Shown: positions 32,705 to 45,630 of the stretch, piece after piece
Numbering within the stretch: the stretch's first letter is position 1
Layout: each line of letters opens with the position of its first letter
Assembly (NCBI RefSeq): GCF_022568835.1
Contig: NZ_JAKZHV010000008.1
Span: 1 to 64,000 of the forward strand
DNA length: 64,000 nucleotides
Reading direction: 5' to 3'
DNA from: Arsenicicoccus piscis
Lineage (GTDB): Bacteria > Actinomycetota > Actinomycetes > Actinomycetales > Dermatophilaceae
Position numbers and translations under genes: made by a program
The notes under the pieces: model-generated
What the model was told of the DNA's origin: nothing
Database searches by the model: none
The model's input: only the letters and a program-made list of their open reading frames with translations

Positions 32705-32738
32705 AGCCAGGGCGACACGGTGCGGCGGGCGGCTGGTC

Positions 32739-33907
32739 TCAGCTGCTGGTGTCGGCCCGGTCGTCCGCGGGGTAGAGCGGGTTGTGGCCCGCGGGGACCT
32801 GCTCGCCCTCGGCGACGGGGCCGGGGGAGTGCCGTCGCCGAAGGGGCGCCCGCCGAGGGCTTCGCGACCGTGCGGGGTGAGCAGCCCCTCGAGGGCCGGG
32901 CCCTTCGGGACGATGCCGGTCGGGTTCACCTCGTGGTGGACGACGTAGTAGTGCTCCTTGATCTGCACGAAGTCGGTGGTGTCGCCGAACCCGGGGGTCT
33001 GGAACAGGTCGCGCAGGTAGCCCCACAGGGCCGGCATCTCGGTGATCTTGGCCCGGTTGCACTTGAAGTGCCCGTGGTAGACCGCGTCGAAGCGCACCAG
33101 CGTCGGGAACAGCCGGACGTCGGCCTCGGTGATGGTGTCGCCGACGAGGTATCGCTGGTGGGTGAGCCGCTCCTCGAGCCAGTCGAGGGCCGTCCACAGC
33201 CGGTCGTAGGCCGCGTCGTAGGACTCCTGGTCCGCCGCGAACCCGCAGCGGTAGACCCCGTTGTTGACCTCGGTGTAGACCCGCTTGTTGACCGTGTCGA
33301 TCTCCTCGCGCAGCGCCTCCGGGTAGAGGTCGGGCGCACCCTCGCGCTGGTAGTCGCGCCACTCGGAGGAGAAGTCGAGCGTGATCTGCGGGAAGTTGTT
33401 GGTGACGACCTCTCCGGTCGGCACGTCGACGATGGCTGGCACGGTGATGCCGCGCGGGTAGTCCGGGACCCGAGCGAAGTAGGCCTGCTGGAGGCGCTCG
33501 ATGCCGAGCACGGGGTCTACCCCGTCGGGGTCGAGCTCGAAGTTCCACGACCGCTTGTCGTGCGTGGGCGCGGCCAGACCGAGGGAGATCGCACCCTCCA
33601 GACCGAGCAGGCGGCGCACGATCACGGTGCGGTGCGCCCACGGGCAGGCACGGGCGGCGACCAGGCGGTAGCGCCCGGGCTCCACCGGCCAGATCAGCTG
33701 GCCGACCTTGTCGCCCTCGGGCCCCGCCGACGGCCCACCAGCGGGCGCGTCGCGGACGATCCGGTCGTTGATGTAGGTCGTGTCGCGCTCGAACGCGCCG
33801 CTCTTGGGGGCGTTCTGCGCGCGCTCGAACGTCTCGCCGGTGCTCTGGGGGTCGGCCTTGCTGTCGGCCTGGCCGTCGGTCTGGTGCTGCGTCTGGTCCG
33901 TCGCCAT
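32739..33907 (-). CDS. Glutathionyl/mycothiolyl-hydroquinone reductase (ECM4/YqjG family)
   Basis: About 389 residues if one frameshift is allowed. The N-terminal thioredoxin fold contains the catalytic ACPWAHRTVIVRRLLGLE near residue 88 (CPWA motif), and NNFPQITLDFSSEW and RCGFAADQESYDAAYDRLW are family-typical. Members reduce thiol-conjugated hydroquinones; actinobacteria lack glutathione, so mycothiol would be the partner. At 32823-32827 a run of five Gs (plus strand) appears one base short: without repair the frame runs on to 32429, with one extra base it ends EGEQVPAGHNPLYPADDRAD...* at 32739. The catalytic part is unaffected. GAGACT ends 6 nt before ATG 33907. Confidence 0.8.
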
Positions 33908-33958
33908 CGGACCAGTCTCTCCCGCTGGGCGCCCGAGGGCCAGTCCGTGACCACGGCC

Positions 33959-33964
33959 TAGACT
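33959..33964 (+). promoter_or_regulatory. -10 element of the desulfurase-mnmA operon (leaderless)
   Basis: TAGACT ends 6 nt before GTG 33971, with no Shine-Dalgarno between. Confidence 0.5.
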
Positions 33965-33970
33965 GACCGG

Positions 33971-35176
33971 GTGAGTGACCAGCTCGTCTATCTGGACCAC
34001 GCCGCCACCACCTCGGTGTTTCCGCAGGTCATCGAGGCGGTCGCCGAGCAGCGTGCGATCGTCGGCAACCCCTCCAGCCTGCACACCGCCGGTCGCGCTG
34101 CGCGTCGCGCCGTCGAGGAGAGCCGCGAGCAGATCGGGTCGCTGGTGGGGGCACGGCCCAGCGAGGTCGTCTTCACCTCCGGCGGCACCGAGGCCGACAA
34201 CCTCGCCGTGACGGGCACCTACTTCTCCGCGCAGGACGCGTCGGGCGGTCGACGCCGGCGCCTCCTCGTCAGCACGCTGGAGCATCACGCCGTCCTCGAG
34301 GCGGCGGAGGCGCTGGAGCGGCGCTCGGGTGCCGAGGTCACCCTGCTGGAGTGCGACGGCGCCGGTCGCGTCGCCCCCGAGACGCTCGCCGCCGCGATCG
34401 ATGCCGACCCCGAGTCGGTCGCGCTGGCATCGATCATGTGGGCCAACAACGAGATCGGCACGATCCAGCCCGTCGCCGAGCTCGCCGCCGTCGCCGCAGA
34501 GCGGGGCGTGCCCCTGCACACCGACGCGGTCCAGGCCGTGGGGCACGTGCCGGTCGACTTCACCGCGTCCGGCGCGACCGCGCTGTCCCTCACGGCGCAC
34601 AAGCTCGGTGGGCCGGTCGGTGTCGGTGCGTTGCTGCTCAAGCGCGACGCCTCGCTCGTCCCGCTCACCCACGGCGGTGGTCAGGAGCGCGGGGTCCGCA
34701 GCGGCACCCTCGACGTCGCGGGCATCCGCGGCCTATCGGTCGCCCTGCAGATCGCCGTAGACACTCTGGACGCCGAGCTCGTGCGTCTCGTCGCGCTGCG
34801 CGACCGGCTCATCCGCGGGGCGATGGCGCTCGACCTCGGCATCCGCCCCGGCGGGGACTGGGTCGAGGGGGACGCCACCACCCGACTGCCCGGCAACGCG
34901 CACCTGCTGGTGCCGGGATGCGAGGGCGACTCCCTGCTCTACCTGCTCGATGCCGCAGGCATCCAGTGCTCGACCGGCTCGGCGTGCACGGCCGGGGTCC
35001 CGCAGCCCTCGCACGTGCTCCTCGCGACCGGGCTGTCCGACACGGAAGCCCGTGGCGCGCTGCGTTTTTCGCTCGGGCACACCACGACCGAGACCGACGT
35101 CGACGCGGCCCTCGCGGCGCTGTCCGCCGCCGTGGAGCGGGCCCGCCGTGCCGGGGTCGCGACCGGGAGGTTCTGA
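33971..35176 (+). CDS. Cysteine desulfurase (NifS/IscS type)
   Basis: 401 residues, fold-type I PLP enzyme. It takes sulfur from cysteine to form a persulfide on its own Cys. Motifs: [28 protein letters not shown] near residue 75, [19 protein letters not shown] with the PLP lysine near residue 204, and [20 protein letters not shown] with the active Cys near residue 330. Its TGA overlaps the mnmA ATG (ATGA), so its most likely job is sulfur supply to MnmA for tRNA 2-thiouridine. No iscU-like scaffold is nearby. Confidence 0.93.
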   Translation: MSDQLVYLDHAATTSVFPQVIEAVAEQRAIVGNPSSLHTAGRAARRAVEESREQIGSLVGARPSEVVFTSGGTEADNLAVTGTYFSAQDASGGRRRRLLVSTLEHHAVLEAAEALERRSGAEVTLLECDGAGRVAPETLAAAIDADPESVALASIMWANNEIGTIQPVAELAAVAAERGVPLHTDAVQAVGHVPVDFTASGATALSLTAHKLGGPVGVGALLLKRDASLVPLTHGGGQERGVRSGTLDVAGIRGLSVALQIAVDTLDAELVRLVALRDRLIRGAMALDLGIRPGGDWVEGDATTRLPGNAHLLVPGCEGDSLLYLLDAAGIQCSTGSACTAGVPQPSHVLLATGLSDTEARGALRFSLGHTTTETDVDAALAALSAAVERARRAGVATGRF

Positions 35177-36390
35177 TGGCCCGCATCGTCGCCGCCATGA
35201 GCGGCGGGGTCGACTCGGCGGTCGCCGCCGCCCGCATGCTCGACGCCGGCCACCAGGTCGTCGGCGTGCACCTCGCGCTGTCCCAGTCCGCCGCGACGCT
35301 GCGGGAGTCTGCCCGCGGCTGCTGCACGATCGAGGACGCCGGGGACGCGCGGCGCGTGGCCGACCGGCTCGTCATCCCGTTCTACGTGTGGGACATGGCC
35401 GAGCGGTTCGCGCACGACGTGGTCGAGGACTTCGTCACCGAGTACTCCGCCGGCCGCACCCCCAACCCCTGCCTGCGCTGCAACGAGAAGATCAAGTTCG
35501 CGGCGCTGCTCGACAAGGCCCTGGCGCTTGGGTTCGACGGGGTGGCGACCGGGCACTACGCCCAGGTCGAGATCGGTGCCGACGGGACGCGCTCGCTGCA
35601 CCGCGCGGTCGACCCGGCCAAGGACCAGAGCTATGTGCTGGGTGTCCTCGACGCCGAGCAGCTGGAGCGGTCGTGGTTCCCGCTCGGTGACTCGACCAAG
35701 GACCAGATCCGCGCCGAGGCCGCCGAGCGTGGCTTAGCCGTCGCCAAGAAGCCGGACTCGCACGACATCTGCTTCATCGCCGACGGCGACACCAAGGGCT
35801 GGCTGGCCAAGCGCCTCGGCGAGCAACCCGGTGACATCGTCGACACGGCGGGCGAGGTCGTCGGATCCCACTCTGGCGCTTACGCATTCACCGTCGGCCA
35901 GCGACGCGGGCTGCGGCTCGGCCGGCCCACCGCAGACGGCGCCCCGCGCTACGTCGTCGAGGTGGACGTGCCCCGCAACACCGTCGTCGTCGGCACCGCC
36001 GACCTGCTCGGGATCGACCGGCTCACCGGCACGCACGTGCGCTGGACGGGTCCCGCACCGGTGGGTCGCACGCTGCGCCTCGGGGCCCAGGTGCGTGCCC
36101 ACGGCAGCGAGATCCCCTGCACCGTCACGGTTCTGGGCGGTGGTGATGGCTTGGGTGTCGACGGTCTGGGTCGTGATGGTGGGGTGGTCGATGGTGAGGC
36201 TGTCGATGCAGCCGAGCTGCAGCTCGAGGTAGACCTCGACGAAGCGGTCCGGGGCATCGCCACCGGCCAGTCGGTCGTGCTCTACGACGGCACGCGGGTG
36301 GTCGGCTCGGCCACCATCAGCGCGACGGGTCGCCGTGCTCGTGCCGGCGGCGTAGGCCGTGACGCCCAGCGGTCGCAGGCGGCGTCATGA
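35176..36390 (+). CDS. mnmA: tRNA-specific 2-thiouridylase MnmA
   Basis: 404 residues. It thiolates U34 of Glu/Gln/Lys tRNAs. The PP-loop is [20 protein letters not shown]; catalytic cysteines are in [15 protein letters not shown] near residue 97 and [12 protein letters not shown] near residue 197. The C-terminal beta-barrel carries an unusual insertion of about 28 Gly/Asp/Val-rich residues ([16 protein letters not shown]...) before [13 protein letters not shown], encoded with GGT/GAT codons unlike the rest. A rare TTA leucine codon occurs in ERGLAVAK. It overlaps cysteine desulfurase upstream and the MetE-like gene downstream by 4 nt each. Confidence 0.95.
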   Translation: MARIVAAMSGGVDSAVAAARMLDAGHQVVGVHLALSQSAATLRESARGCCTIEDAGDARRVADRLVIPFYVWDMAERFAHDVVEDFVTEYSAGRTPNPCLRCNEKIKFAALLDKALALGFDGVATGHYAQVEIGADGTRSLHRAVDPAKDQSYVLGVLDAEQLERSWFPLGDSTKDQIRAEAAERGLAVAKKPDSHDICFIADGDTKGWLAKRLGEQPGDIVDTAGEVVGSHSGAYAFTVGQRRGLRLGRPTADGAPRYVVEVDVPRNTVVVGTADLLGIDRLTGTHVRWTGPAPVGRTLRLGAQVRAHGSEIPCTVTVLGGGDGLGVDGLGRDGGVVDGEAVDAAELQLEVDLDEAVRGIATGQSVVLYDGTRVVGSATISATGRRARAGGVGRDAQRSQAAS

Positions 36391-37373
36391 CGCGCGCGAC
36401 GGGCATGGGCTCGTGGCCGGGCACCGATGTCGCACAGGCCGATCGGATCATCCGCGACCTGCTCGGAGACGGCGGTCTGCCCTACGTGCCCGAGCTGCCC
36501 GACCGTGGGCCGGGTGCCGACATGATCGGTCGGGCCGCGGGTCTGCTCGTCGACCTGCCGGTCGACCTGCAGCCGATCGGCTGGCGTCTGGTCGATCGTC
36601 CCGGGCGAGATGCCCAACGGGCCAGTGCGATTCGCCGACAGGACCTCGATCTGGTGGCCGAGGTCTACGACGGTTATGAAGGCGAGCTGAAGGTGCAGGC
36701 GACCGGCCCGTGGACACTCGCCTCCGGGATCTGGCTGCCGCGCGGCGAGCGCGTCATCGTCGACGAGGGCGCCACGCGCGACCTGGTGGAGTCGCTGGCC
36801 GAGGGGATCAGGGGCTACGCCGAGGAGGTCGAGCGGCTGGTGCCCGATGCGCAGGTGGTCGTGCAGCTCGACGAGCCGTCGCTGCCGTCGGTGCTGGGCG
36901 GGCGGCTGCCGACGGCCTCGGGCTTCGGTCGGATCCGGGCGGTCGACTCGTTCGTCGCGGCCAACGCGCTGAGTGCCACAGTCAAGGCCGTGGGGGAGCG
37001 GACCACCGTCATCCACTGCTGCGCCAAGGGGGCGCCGATCCCGTTGCTGCGCACCACCGGTGCGTCCGCGCTCGCCGTCGACACGCAGGTGATCGGGCCC
37101 AAGACCTGGGAGTCGGTCGCGGTCACCGTCGAGGACGGCCTGCCGGTGTGGCTCGGGGTGCTGCCCACCACGGGCGAGCCTCCGCGCGTGCAGCGGGTCG
37201 TCGACGAGCTGCTCGCTCGCTGGGAGGACCTCGGCGTCGATCCGCACCTGCTGGACGGGCTCGTCGTGTCACCCGCGTGCGGCCTGGCCGGCCAGACCTG
37301 GGCCGGAGCCGTCGAGACCCACCGGCGGATCGTGGAGGTCGCCACCGAGCTCGCGACCCGCACCGCCGCCTGA
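36387..37373 (+). CDS. Cobalamin-independent methionine synthase-like protein (MetE C-terminal type)
   Basis: 328 residues, corresponding to the C-terminal zinc/methyl-transfer barrel of MetE without the N-terminal barrel. Zinc-ligand positions are visible in [16 protein letters not shown] (His-x-Cys) and [12 protein letters not shown] (Cys) near the end. [12 protein letters not shown] and [12 protein letters not shown] are typical of this family. Short MetE-like proteins are common in actinobacteria; the methyl donor and true product are uncertain. Coupled by ATGA to mnmA, so it belongs to the sulfur/tRNA-thiolation operon. Confidence 0.82.
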   Translation: MTRATGMGSWPGTDVAQADRIIRDLLGDGGLPYVPELPDRGPGADMIGRAAGLLVDLPVDLQPIGWRLVDRPGRDAQRASAIRRQDLDLVAEVYDGYEGELKVQATGPWTLASGIWLPRGERVIVDEGATRDLVESLAEGIRGYAEEVERLVPDAQVVVQLDEPSLPSVLGGRLPTASGFGRIRAVDSFVAANALSATVKAVGERTTVIHCCAKGAPIPLLRTTGASALAVDTQVIGPKTWESVAVTVEDGLPVWLGVLPTTGEPPRVQRVVDELLARWEDLGVDPHLLDGLVVSPACGLAGQTWAGAVETHRRIVEVATELATRTAA

Positions 37374-37408
37374 CTCGTTCCGCCCGACCCGTCCCGCCTG
37401 AGCCGTTC

Positions 37409-37414
37409 TACGGT
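37409..37414 (+). promoter_or_regulatory. -10 element of the shikimate dehydrogenase gene (leaderless)
   Basis: TACGGT ends 6 nt before ATG 37421. Confidence 0.45.
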
Positions 37415-37420
37415 GGAGCC

Positions 37421-38248
37421 ATGCGCACCATCGCAGGAGACCTCACCAAGGACACCACCCTCTGCCTGTCCCTGTCGGGGCGCCCCGGCAACACGGGCAC
37501 CCGCTTCCACAACTATCTCTACGATGCGCTCGGGCTGGACTACGTCTACAAGGCGTTCACGACCACCGACATCGTCGCGGCCATAGCGGGGGTGCGCGGT
37601 CTCGGGATCCGGGGTGCCGCGATCTCGATGCCCTGGAAGGAAGACGTCATCCCGCTCGTCGACGAGCTGGACCCGTCCGCCGAGGCCATCGAGTCGGTCA
37701 ACACCATCGTCAACACCGACGGCCGGCTGGTGGCCTACAACACGGACTACATCGCGATCGCAACCCTGTTGCGGGACAACGAGATCGACCGTTCGTCATC
37801 GGTCGCCGTGCTCGGCTCGGGTGGCATGGCCAAGGCCACCGTGGCGGCGCTGCGCGACGGTGGCTACGCGGACGTCACCGTCGTGGCGCGCAACGCGAGC
37901 AGCGGTGGGGCGCTGGCGGAGCGCTACGGGTTCGACCGGGTCGCCGAGCTGGGCGACGCCCGCCCCCAGGTGGTGATCAACTGCACGCCCGTCGGCATGG
38001 CCGGCGGGCCCCAGGCCGACGCCCTGCCGGTGGCCGACGAGGTCGTGACGGCGGCCGACGTGGTCTTCGACGTCGTGCCGATGCCCGAGATCACGCCGCT
38101 GCTGGCCCGCGCGGCCGAGCTCGGCAAGGTCACGATCACCGGCGCGTCGGTGATGAGCCTGCAGGCCCTGGAGCAGTTCGTGCTCTACACCGGCGTCCGC
38201 CCGAGCCCCGAGCTGGCCGCCGAGGCCACCGCCTACTCGCGCGCCTGA
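37421..38248 (+). CDS. Shikimate 5-dehydrogenase-like oxidoreductase
   Basis: 275 residues. N-terminal substrate domain with LSLSGRPGNTGTRFHNYLYD and the catalytic-lysine region GAAISMPWKEDVIPLVDELD near residue 67 (Lys plus Asp of the AroE family). NADP-binding Rossmann domain VAVLGSGGMAKATVAALRDG near residue 128 and VVINCTPVGMAGG. SLSGRPGNTG differs from the SxSxxxHN of canonical AroE, so this is a paralogue of the YdiB/AroE-like group that may act on quinate or another substrate rather than being the main shikimate-pathway enzyme. Confidence 0.82.
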   Translation: MRTIAGDLTKDTTLCLSLSGRPGNTGTRFHNYLYDALGLDYVYKAFTTTDIVAAIAGVRGLGIRGAAISMPWKEDVIPLVDELDPSAEAIESVNTIVNTDGRLVAYNTDYIAIATLLRDNEIDRSSSVAVLGSGGMAKATVAALRDGGYADVTVVARNASSGGALAERYGFDRVAELGDARPQVVINCTPVGMAGGPQADALPVADEVVTAADVVFDVVPMPEITPLLARAAELGKVTITGASVMSLQALEQFVLYTGVRPSPELAAEATAYSRA

Positions 38249-38337
38249 CCTGCCCGGGGGGTCGAGACGGCAGCTGGTCGCCGTGTCGGCGAGGCGTGGC
38301 GACCGGACGAGCCTCTCCGGGCTGGCAGGATGCCCGG

Positions 38338-40960
<2,623 letters not shown>

Positions 40961-40976
40961 CCGCGGGAGCCGCCGA

Positions 40977-40982
40977 TAGGAT
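40977..40982 (+). promoter_or_regulatory. -10 element of the gatCAB operon (leaderless)
   Basis: TAGGAT ends 7 nt before the gatC ATG at 40990 and starts 16 bp after the ligA stop codon. Confidence 0.45.
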
Positions 40983-40989
40983 GACGACC

Positions 40990-41295
40990 ATGTCTGCACT
41001 GTCCCGTGAGCAGGTGGCCCACCTGGCCGGCCTCGCGCGCATCCAGATGACCGACGCCGAGCTCGACAAGATGGCCGGCGAGCTCGCGGTCATCCTCGAC
41101 TCGGTCGCCCAGGTCGGTGAGGTGACCGCGCAGGACATCCCGCCGATGTCGCACCCGCTGCCGCTCACCAACGTGACGCGCCCCGACGTCGTGCGGCCGC
41201 TGGACGAGCGGCTCACGGCGCAGCAGGCCCTCTCCGGCGCTCCGGCGCAGGAGGACGGCCGCTTCGAGGTGCCCCGGATCCTGAGCGAGGACTGA
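40990..41295 (+). CDS. gatC: Asp-tRNA(Asn)/Glu-tRNA(Gln) amidotransferase subunit C
   Basis: 101 residues: [37 protein letters not shown] and [18 protein letters not shown] are standard GatC. It wraps around and stabilises GatA in the GatCAB complex, which converts misacylated Glu-tRNA(Gln)/Asp-tRNA(Asn) to the amides. ATG 40981 would add three residues. gatA follows after 4 nt. Confidence 0.95.
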   Translation: MSALSREQVAHLAGLARIQMTDAELDKMAGELAVILDSVAQVGEVTAQDIPPMSHPLPLTNVTRPDVVRPLDERLTAQQALSGAPAQEDGRFEVPRILSED

Positions 41296-41299
41296 CCGA

Positions 41300-42823
41300 A
41301 TGACCACCGATCTCACGCGGCTCAGTGCTGCGCAGATGGCCGAGCAGCTCGCGTCCGGCGCGATCACCTCGGTCGAGCTGACCCAGGCCCACCTCGACCG
41401 GATCGCGGCCGTCGACGGCGCCGTCCACGCCTACCTGCACGTCGACGCCGAGGGGGCGCTCGCCACCGCCCGCGAGGTCGACGAGCTGCGTGCGCGCGGC
41501 GAGCAGCTGCACCCGCTGGCCGGGGTGCCGATCGCGATCAAGGACATCATGACGACGACGGGGCTGCCGACGACGGCGGGCTCGCGGATGCTCGAGGGCT
41601 GGATCCCGCCCTACGACGCCACCGTCGTCGCCCGCATCAAGGCGGCTCGCCTGCCGATCCTCGGCAAGACCAACATGGACGAGTTCGCCATGGGCTCCTC
41701 CACGGAGCACTCGGCCTACGGACCGTCGCACAACCCGTGGGACCTCGACCGCATCCCCGGCGGGTCCGGCGGCGGCTCGTCGAGCGTCCTCGCGTCCTTC
41801 CAGGCGCCGCTCGCGACCGGCACCGACACCGGTGGCTCGATCCGCCAGCCCGCTGCCGTGACCGCGACCGTCGGCACCAAGCCCACCTACGGCGGGGTGT
41901 CGCGCTACGGCCTGATCGCGCTCGCCTCCTCGTTGGACCAGGGCGGCCCGTGCGGCCGCACGGTCCTCGACACGGCGCTGCTGCACGAGCTGATGGCGGG
42001 GCACGACCCGCTCGACTCGACCTCCATCGATCAGCCGGTGCCTCCGGTGGTCGAGGCGGCCCGCTCCGGTGACGTCGCTGGCCTGCGCATCGGCATCGTC
42101 AAGGAGCTGACCGGCGACGCCTACCAGCCCGGCGTCCAGGCCAACTTCGACGCCGCCGTCGCCGCGCTGACCGCGGCCGGCGCCGAGGTCGTCGAGGTGT
42201 CCTGCCCGCACTTCCAGTACGCCCTCGCCGCCTACTACCTCATCCTCCCGAGCGAGGCGTCCTCGAACCTCGCGCGGTTCGACGCCATGCGCTACGGCCT
42301 GCGCGTCCCCCCCGCCGACGTAGCGCTCCCGAGCGCCGAGCAGGTCATGGCCTCCTCGCGCGAGGCCGGCTTCGGCGAGGAGGTCAAGCGCCGCATCATC
42401 ATCGGCACCTACGCCCTGTCGAGCGGGTACTACGACGCGTACTACGGCCAGGCGCAGAAGGTCCGCACGCTGATCGCGCGAGACTTCGAGCAGGCGTTCA
42501 CGCAGGCCGACGTGCTCGTGTCGCCCACGGCGCCGACGACCGCTTTCCGGCTCGGCGAGAAGCTGGACGACCCGATGGCCATGTATCTCAACGACATCGC
42601 CACCATCCCGGCCAACCTCGCCGGCATCCCGGGCATGTCCGTCCCGAGCGGGCTGGCCGCCGAGGACGGGCTGCCGACCGGTCTACAGGTCCTCGCGCCC
42701 GCGATGGCCGACGACCGGCTCTACCTCGTGGGGGCCGCGCTCGAGCGCATGCTGCAGGAGCAGTGGGGCGGGCCGCTGCTCGACCGCGTCCCCGAGCCGA
42801 CCCAGCTCTCGAAGGAAGGGTGA
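41300..42823 (+). CDS. gatA: Asp-tRNA(Asn)/Glu-tRNA(Gln) amidotransferase subunit A
   Basis: 507 residues, amidase-signature family; it releases ammonia from glutamine for GatB. The Ser-cisSer-Lys triad is visible: Lys in [20 protein letters not shown] near residue 79, and Ser in [20 protein letters not shown] ([10 protein letters not shown]) plus [20 protein letters not shown] near residues 155-180. Standard length. It sits between gatC and gatB with short gaps; one transcript is expected. Confidence 0.97.
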   Translation: MTTDLTRLSAAQMAEQLASGAITSVELTQAHLDRIAAVDGAVHAYLHVDAEGALATAREVDELRARGEQLHPLAGVPIAIKDIMTTTGLPTTAGSRMLEGWIPPYDATVVARIKAARLPILGKTNMDEFAMGSSTEHSAYGPSHNPWDLDRIPGGSGGGSSSVLASFQAPLATGTDTGGSIRQPAAVTATVGTKPTYGGVSRYGLIALASSLDQGGPCGRTVLDTALLHELMAGHDPLDSTSIDQPVPPVVEAARSGDVAGLRIGIVKELTGDAYQPGVQANFDAAVAALTAAGAEVVEVSCPHFQYALAAYYLILPSEASSNLARFDAMRYGLRVPPADVALPSAEQVMASSREAGFGEEVKRRIIIGTYALSSGYYDAYYGQAQKVRTLIARDFEQAFTQADVLVSPTAPTTAFRLGEKLDDPMAMYLNDIATIPANLAGIPGMSVPSGLAAEDGLPTGLQVLAPAMADDRLYLVGAALERMLQEQWGGPLLDRVPEPTQLSKEG

Positions 42824-42829
42824 ACGGCC

Positions 42830-44362
42830 TTGTCCACCAACGCTATCCAGCCCGTGCTCGACTACGACGAGGTCCTCGAGAGCTTCGACCCGGTGATGGG
42901 CCTCGAGGTGCACGTCGAGCTCAGCACGCACACCAAGATGTTCTGCGGCTGCCCGACCGACTTCGGCGCGGAGCCCAACACCCAGGTGTGCCCGGTGTGT
43001 CTCGGCCTGCCCGGCGCGCTGCCCGTCGTCAACGCGGTCGGCGTCGAGTCGGTGATCCGCATCGGTCTCGCGCTCAACTGCCAGATCGCGTCGTGGTGCC
43101 GCTTCGCCCGCAAGAACTACTTCTATCCCGACATGCCGAAGAACTTCCAGACCAGTCAGTACGACGAGCCGATCGCGTTCGACGGCTACCTGGACGTCGA
43201 GATCCCGAGCCGCACCGGCGACGGTGTGGAGGTCTTCCGCGTCGAGATCGAGCGCGCCCACATGGAGGAGGACACCGGCAAGTCGCTGCACGTCGGCGGC
43301 TCGACCGGGCGCATCCAGGGCGCGGACTACTCGCTGCTCGACTACAACCGCGCCGGGATCCCGCTCATCGAGATCGTCACCAAGCCGGTCCGGGGCGCGG
43401 GGGAGCGCATGCCCGAGGTGGCCAAGGCCTACGTCGCCGCCGTGCGTGAGCTCATGGTGGCGCTCGACGTGAGCGACGCCCGGATGGAGCAGGGCTCGAT
43501 GCGCTGCGACGCGAATGTCTCTCTCATGCCGAAGGGTTCGGCTCAGCTCGGCACCCGCACCGAGACGAAGAACGTCAACTCCCTGCGCTCCGTAGAGCGT
43601 GCGGTGCGTTATGAGATGATGCGCCAGGGCGCGATCCTCGCCGACGGTGGGACGGTGCGCCAGGAGACGCGGCACTGGCACGAGGACACCGGAGTCACGA
43701 CGGCCGGCCGGGAGAAGTCCGACGCCGAGGACTACCGCTACTTCCCCGAGCCGGACCTGATCCCGATCGCCACGACCACCGAGCAGGTCGAGGCGCTGCG
43801 CGCGACGCTGCCCGAGCCGCCCGGCTTGCGGCGCAAGCGACTTCAGGGCGAGTGGGGCTACTCCGACCGCGAGATGGGCGACGTGGTGAGCGCCGGCGCC
43901 GTCGACCTCATCGATGCCTCGGTCGCTGCCGGCGCCACCCCGGCTGCCTCGCGCAAGTGGTGGACCGGCGAGGTGGCTCGTCGCGCGAACGCCGACGGCA
44001 AGGAGCTCGGCGACTACGCCCTCACCCCGGCCTTTGTGGCCGAGCTCGACTCGCTCGTGCGCTCGGGTCGGCTCAACGACTCGATGGCCCGCCAGGTCAT
44101 GGAAGGCGTTCTCGCACAAGAGGGTTCGCCCACCGAGGTCGCCGATGCACGCGGCCTCGAGCTGGTGCAGGACGACTCTGCGCTGGAGGCTGCCGTCGAC
44201 GCGGTGCTCGCCGACAACGCCGCCATCGCGGACAAGGTGCGCGGCGGCAAGGTGCAGGCTGCCGGTGCCCTGATCGGTCAGGTCATGAAGGCGACGAAGG
44301 GCCAGGCCGACGCGGCCCAGGTGCGCGCGCTCATCCTGTCCCGGCTCGGCGTCGAGGGCTGA
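42830..44362 (+). CDS. gatB: Asp-tRNA(Asn)/Glu-tRNA(Gln) amidotransferase subunit B
   Basis: 510 residues. It phosphorylates the tRNA-bound Glu/Asp and amidates it with ammonia from GatA. Motifs: [20 protein letters not shown] and [19 protein letters not shown] with zinc-site cysteines near residues 41-60, [19 protein letters not shown], and [17 protein letters not shown]. The C-terminal YqeY-like tRNA-binding tail ends [20 protein letters not shown]. The start is TTG 42830 with GAAGGAAGGG upstream. Confidence 0.96.
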   Translation: MSTNAIQPVLDYDEVLESFDPVMGLEVHVELSTHTKMFCGCPTDFGAEPNTQVCPVCLGLPGALPVVNAVGVESVIRIGLALNCQIASWCRFARKNYFYPDMPKNFQTSQYDEPIAFDGYLDVEIPSRTGDGVEVFRVEIERAHMEEDTGKSLHVGGSTGRIQGADYSLLDYNRAGIPLIEIVTKPVRGAGERMPEVAKAYVAAVRELMVALDVSDARMEQGSMRCDANVSLMPKGSAQLGTRTETKNVNSLRSVERAVRYEMMRQGAILADGGTVRQETRHWHEDTGVTTAGREKSDAEDYRYFPEPDLIPIATTTEQVEALRATLPEPPGLRRKRLQGEWGYSDREMGDVVSAGAVDLIDASVAAGATPAASRKWWTGEVARRANADGKELGDYALTPAFVAELDSLVRSGRLNDSMARQVMEGVLAQEGSPTEVADARGLELVQDDSALEAAVDAVLADNAAIADKVRGGKVQAAGALIGQVMKATKGQADAAQVRALILSRLGVEG

Positions 44363-44430
44363 CCCCGGCGTCTGCTGGTGTGGCTGGTACGGCCGGGCTG
44401 GTGCGACAGGGTTCGGATGGGCTGTCTCGG

Positions 44431-45401
44431 TCACCAGACACTGCCGACCAGCACGCCGTCCTGCCGGTCCTGGCGGAGCCGACGCGCGTCCGCGAGGACC
44501 GCTCGGTCCACGACGACCATGAGGTTCGAAGGCACCTGGAGTCGCTCACGGGTCACCCGGATGAACTGCCAACCGAGAGAACGAAGGTCGTCCTCGCGCC
44601 CCTTCTCGGCCAGCAGCGCGGCGACGTCGGCCTTGGTCTGACCGCGGCCGTCGATCTGGGCGTACTTGTCGCGGCCGTCGTGCTCGACGGCGATCTTGGC
44701 GTCCGGCCGTCCGGGCACGATCAGCCGACCGTCGGGGCGGAAGACCTTGGACCCGCATCGCACCCCGAACTGCGGCTCGATCTCCCAGCCCAGCCCGTGC
44801 AGCACGTAGACCGTGTGTGACTCACCCGGTGACTCGTGCCGCGGGTCGGCCAGGGCGAGCGCAGCCCGGGCGAGGACGATACCCCGCGCGGATCGGTAGG
44901 CGTGCAGCACCGCGTCCATGCGGGCCTGCGCCCCGGGGTCGGTGGCCAGCAGCCGGTCGGCGGACATCAGCCCGGACACCGGGTCGAGCAGCGCCGTCTG
45001 GACGACGGCGGCGGCCGGGTCCACCGCCCGCAGCTGCGGATGCGGGCGCACCGACTCGCGCGCCTGATGGATGACCACGCCGTCGCGGTAGCTGCTGAGC
45101 CCCGGCCCGAGGCGCTGCAGGTGGACCTGCCGCAGCGGCGGTCGATGGATCGGCAGGCCGTGCAGGATGCGGAGTGGTGGCTGGCCATCAGCGCGGGGTG
45201 CTCGGCGAGGGCTACCTGCAGGCGTTGTCGATGCGCGGTGACTGACCACTCGGGTTTCGTCGCGGAGTACCACCCCCGCGTGACCTGATGCAGTGCGCCG
45301 GCCCGCAGCGCCGCCTGCAGCTGGCGGGTGGTCACACCCACGGACCTGGCGTCTTGGCACGAGAACACCGTTCGCGCGATCAACTCATCGGGAATGGTCA
45401 T
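44431..45401 (-). pseudogene. AbiEi-antitoxin-like / DUF559 protein with one frameshift
   Basis: N-terminal part from ATG 45401: ARTVFSCQDARSVGVTTRQL, then QAALRAGALHQVTRGWYSA, a winged-helix AbiEi-type domain. Near 45165-45178 the frame changes at ASHHS to RILHGLPIHRPPLRQVHLQR, after which the rest continues open: SYRDGVVIHQ, LLDPVSGLMSADRLLATD and a DUF559-like PD-(D/E)XK end (FRPDGRLIVPGRPDAKIAVE, then KADVAALLAEKGREDDLRSL). One indel would restore a ~320-residue protein. Proteins of this type are common solitary actinobacterial genes of unknown role. GAGGCT ends 7 nt before the ATG. Confidence 0.75.
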
Positions 45402-45592
45402 GCGCCGCAGCCTCGCCGCCCGGCTCCGGCGACGTCCACGGTCTACCCCTGGCTGTGGACGGCACAGGGGTCAGTCGGCTCCGCAACCCCCGTCGTGACG
45501 CGCCCGCCCGGCGCCTGCGCGCCGGGTCGGGATGCGGGTTGGCCACCGAGATGGTGGTTGGTGACGCGCGCCGCGTCGAGACGGCACTTGGC

Positions 45593-45626
45593 CACTGAAA
45601 TGGTTGGTATAACAACCGTTTCGGTG
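45593..45626. repeat. Imperfect 14-bp inverted repeat
   Basis: Arms CACTGAAATGGTTG (45593-45606) and CAACCGTTTCGGTG (45613-45626) pair fully as RNA with two G-U pairs around a GTATAA loop. It lies immediately before the 30-bp tandem repeats, is much less GC-rich than its surroundings, and resembles a mobile or regulatory hairpin. Confidence 0.6.
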
Positions 45627-45630
45627 TCTA

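Noticed and set aside
33971..37373. Idea that cysteine desulfurase, MnmA and the MetE-like gene form a new sulfur-modification (phosphorothioate) system
   Set aside because: No DndC/D/E or SspB/C/D-like gene is present, and the desulfurase-MnmA pairing is the ordinary tRNA thiolation arrangement in actinobacteria.
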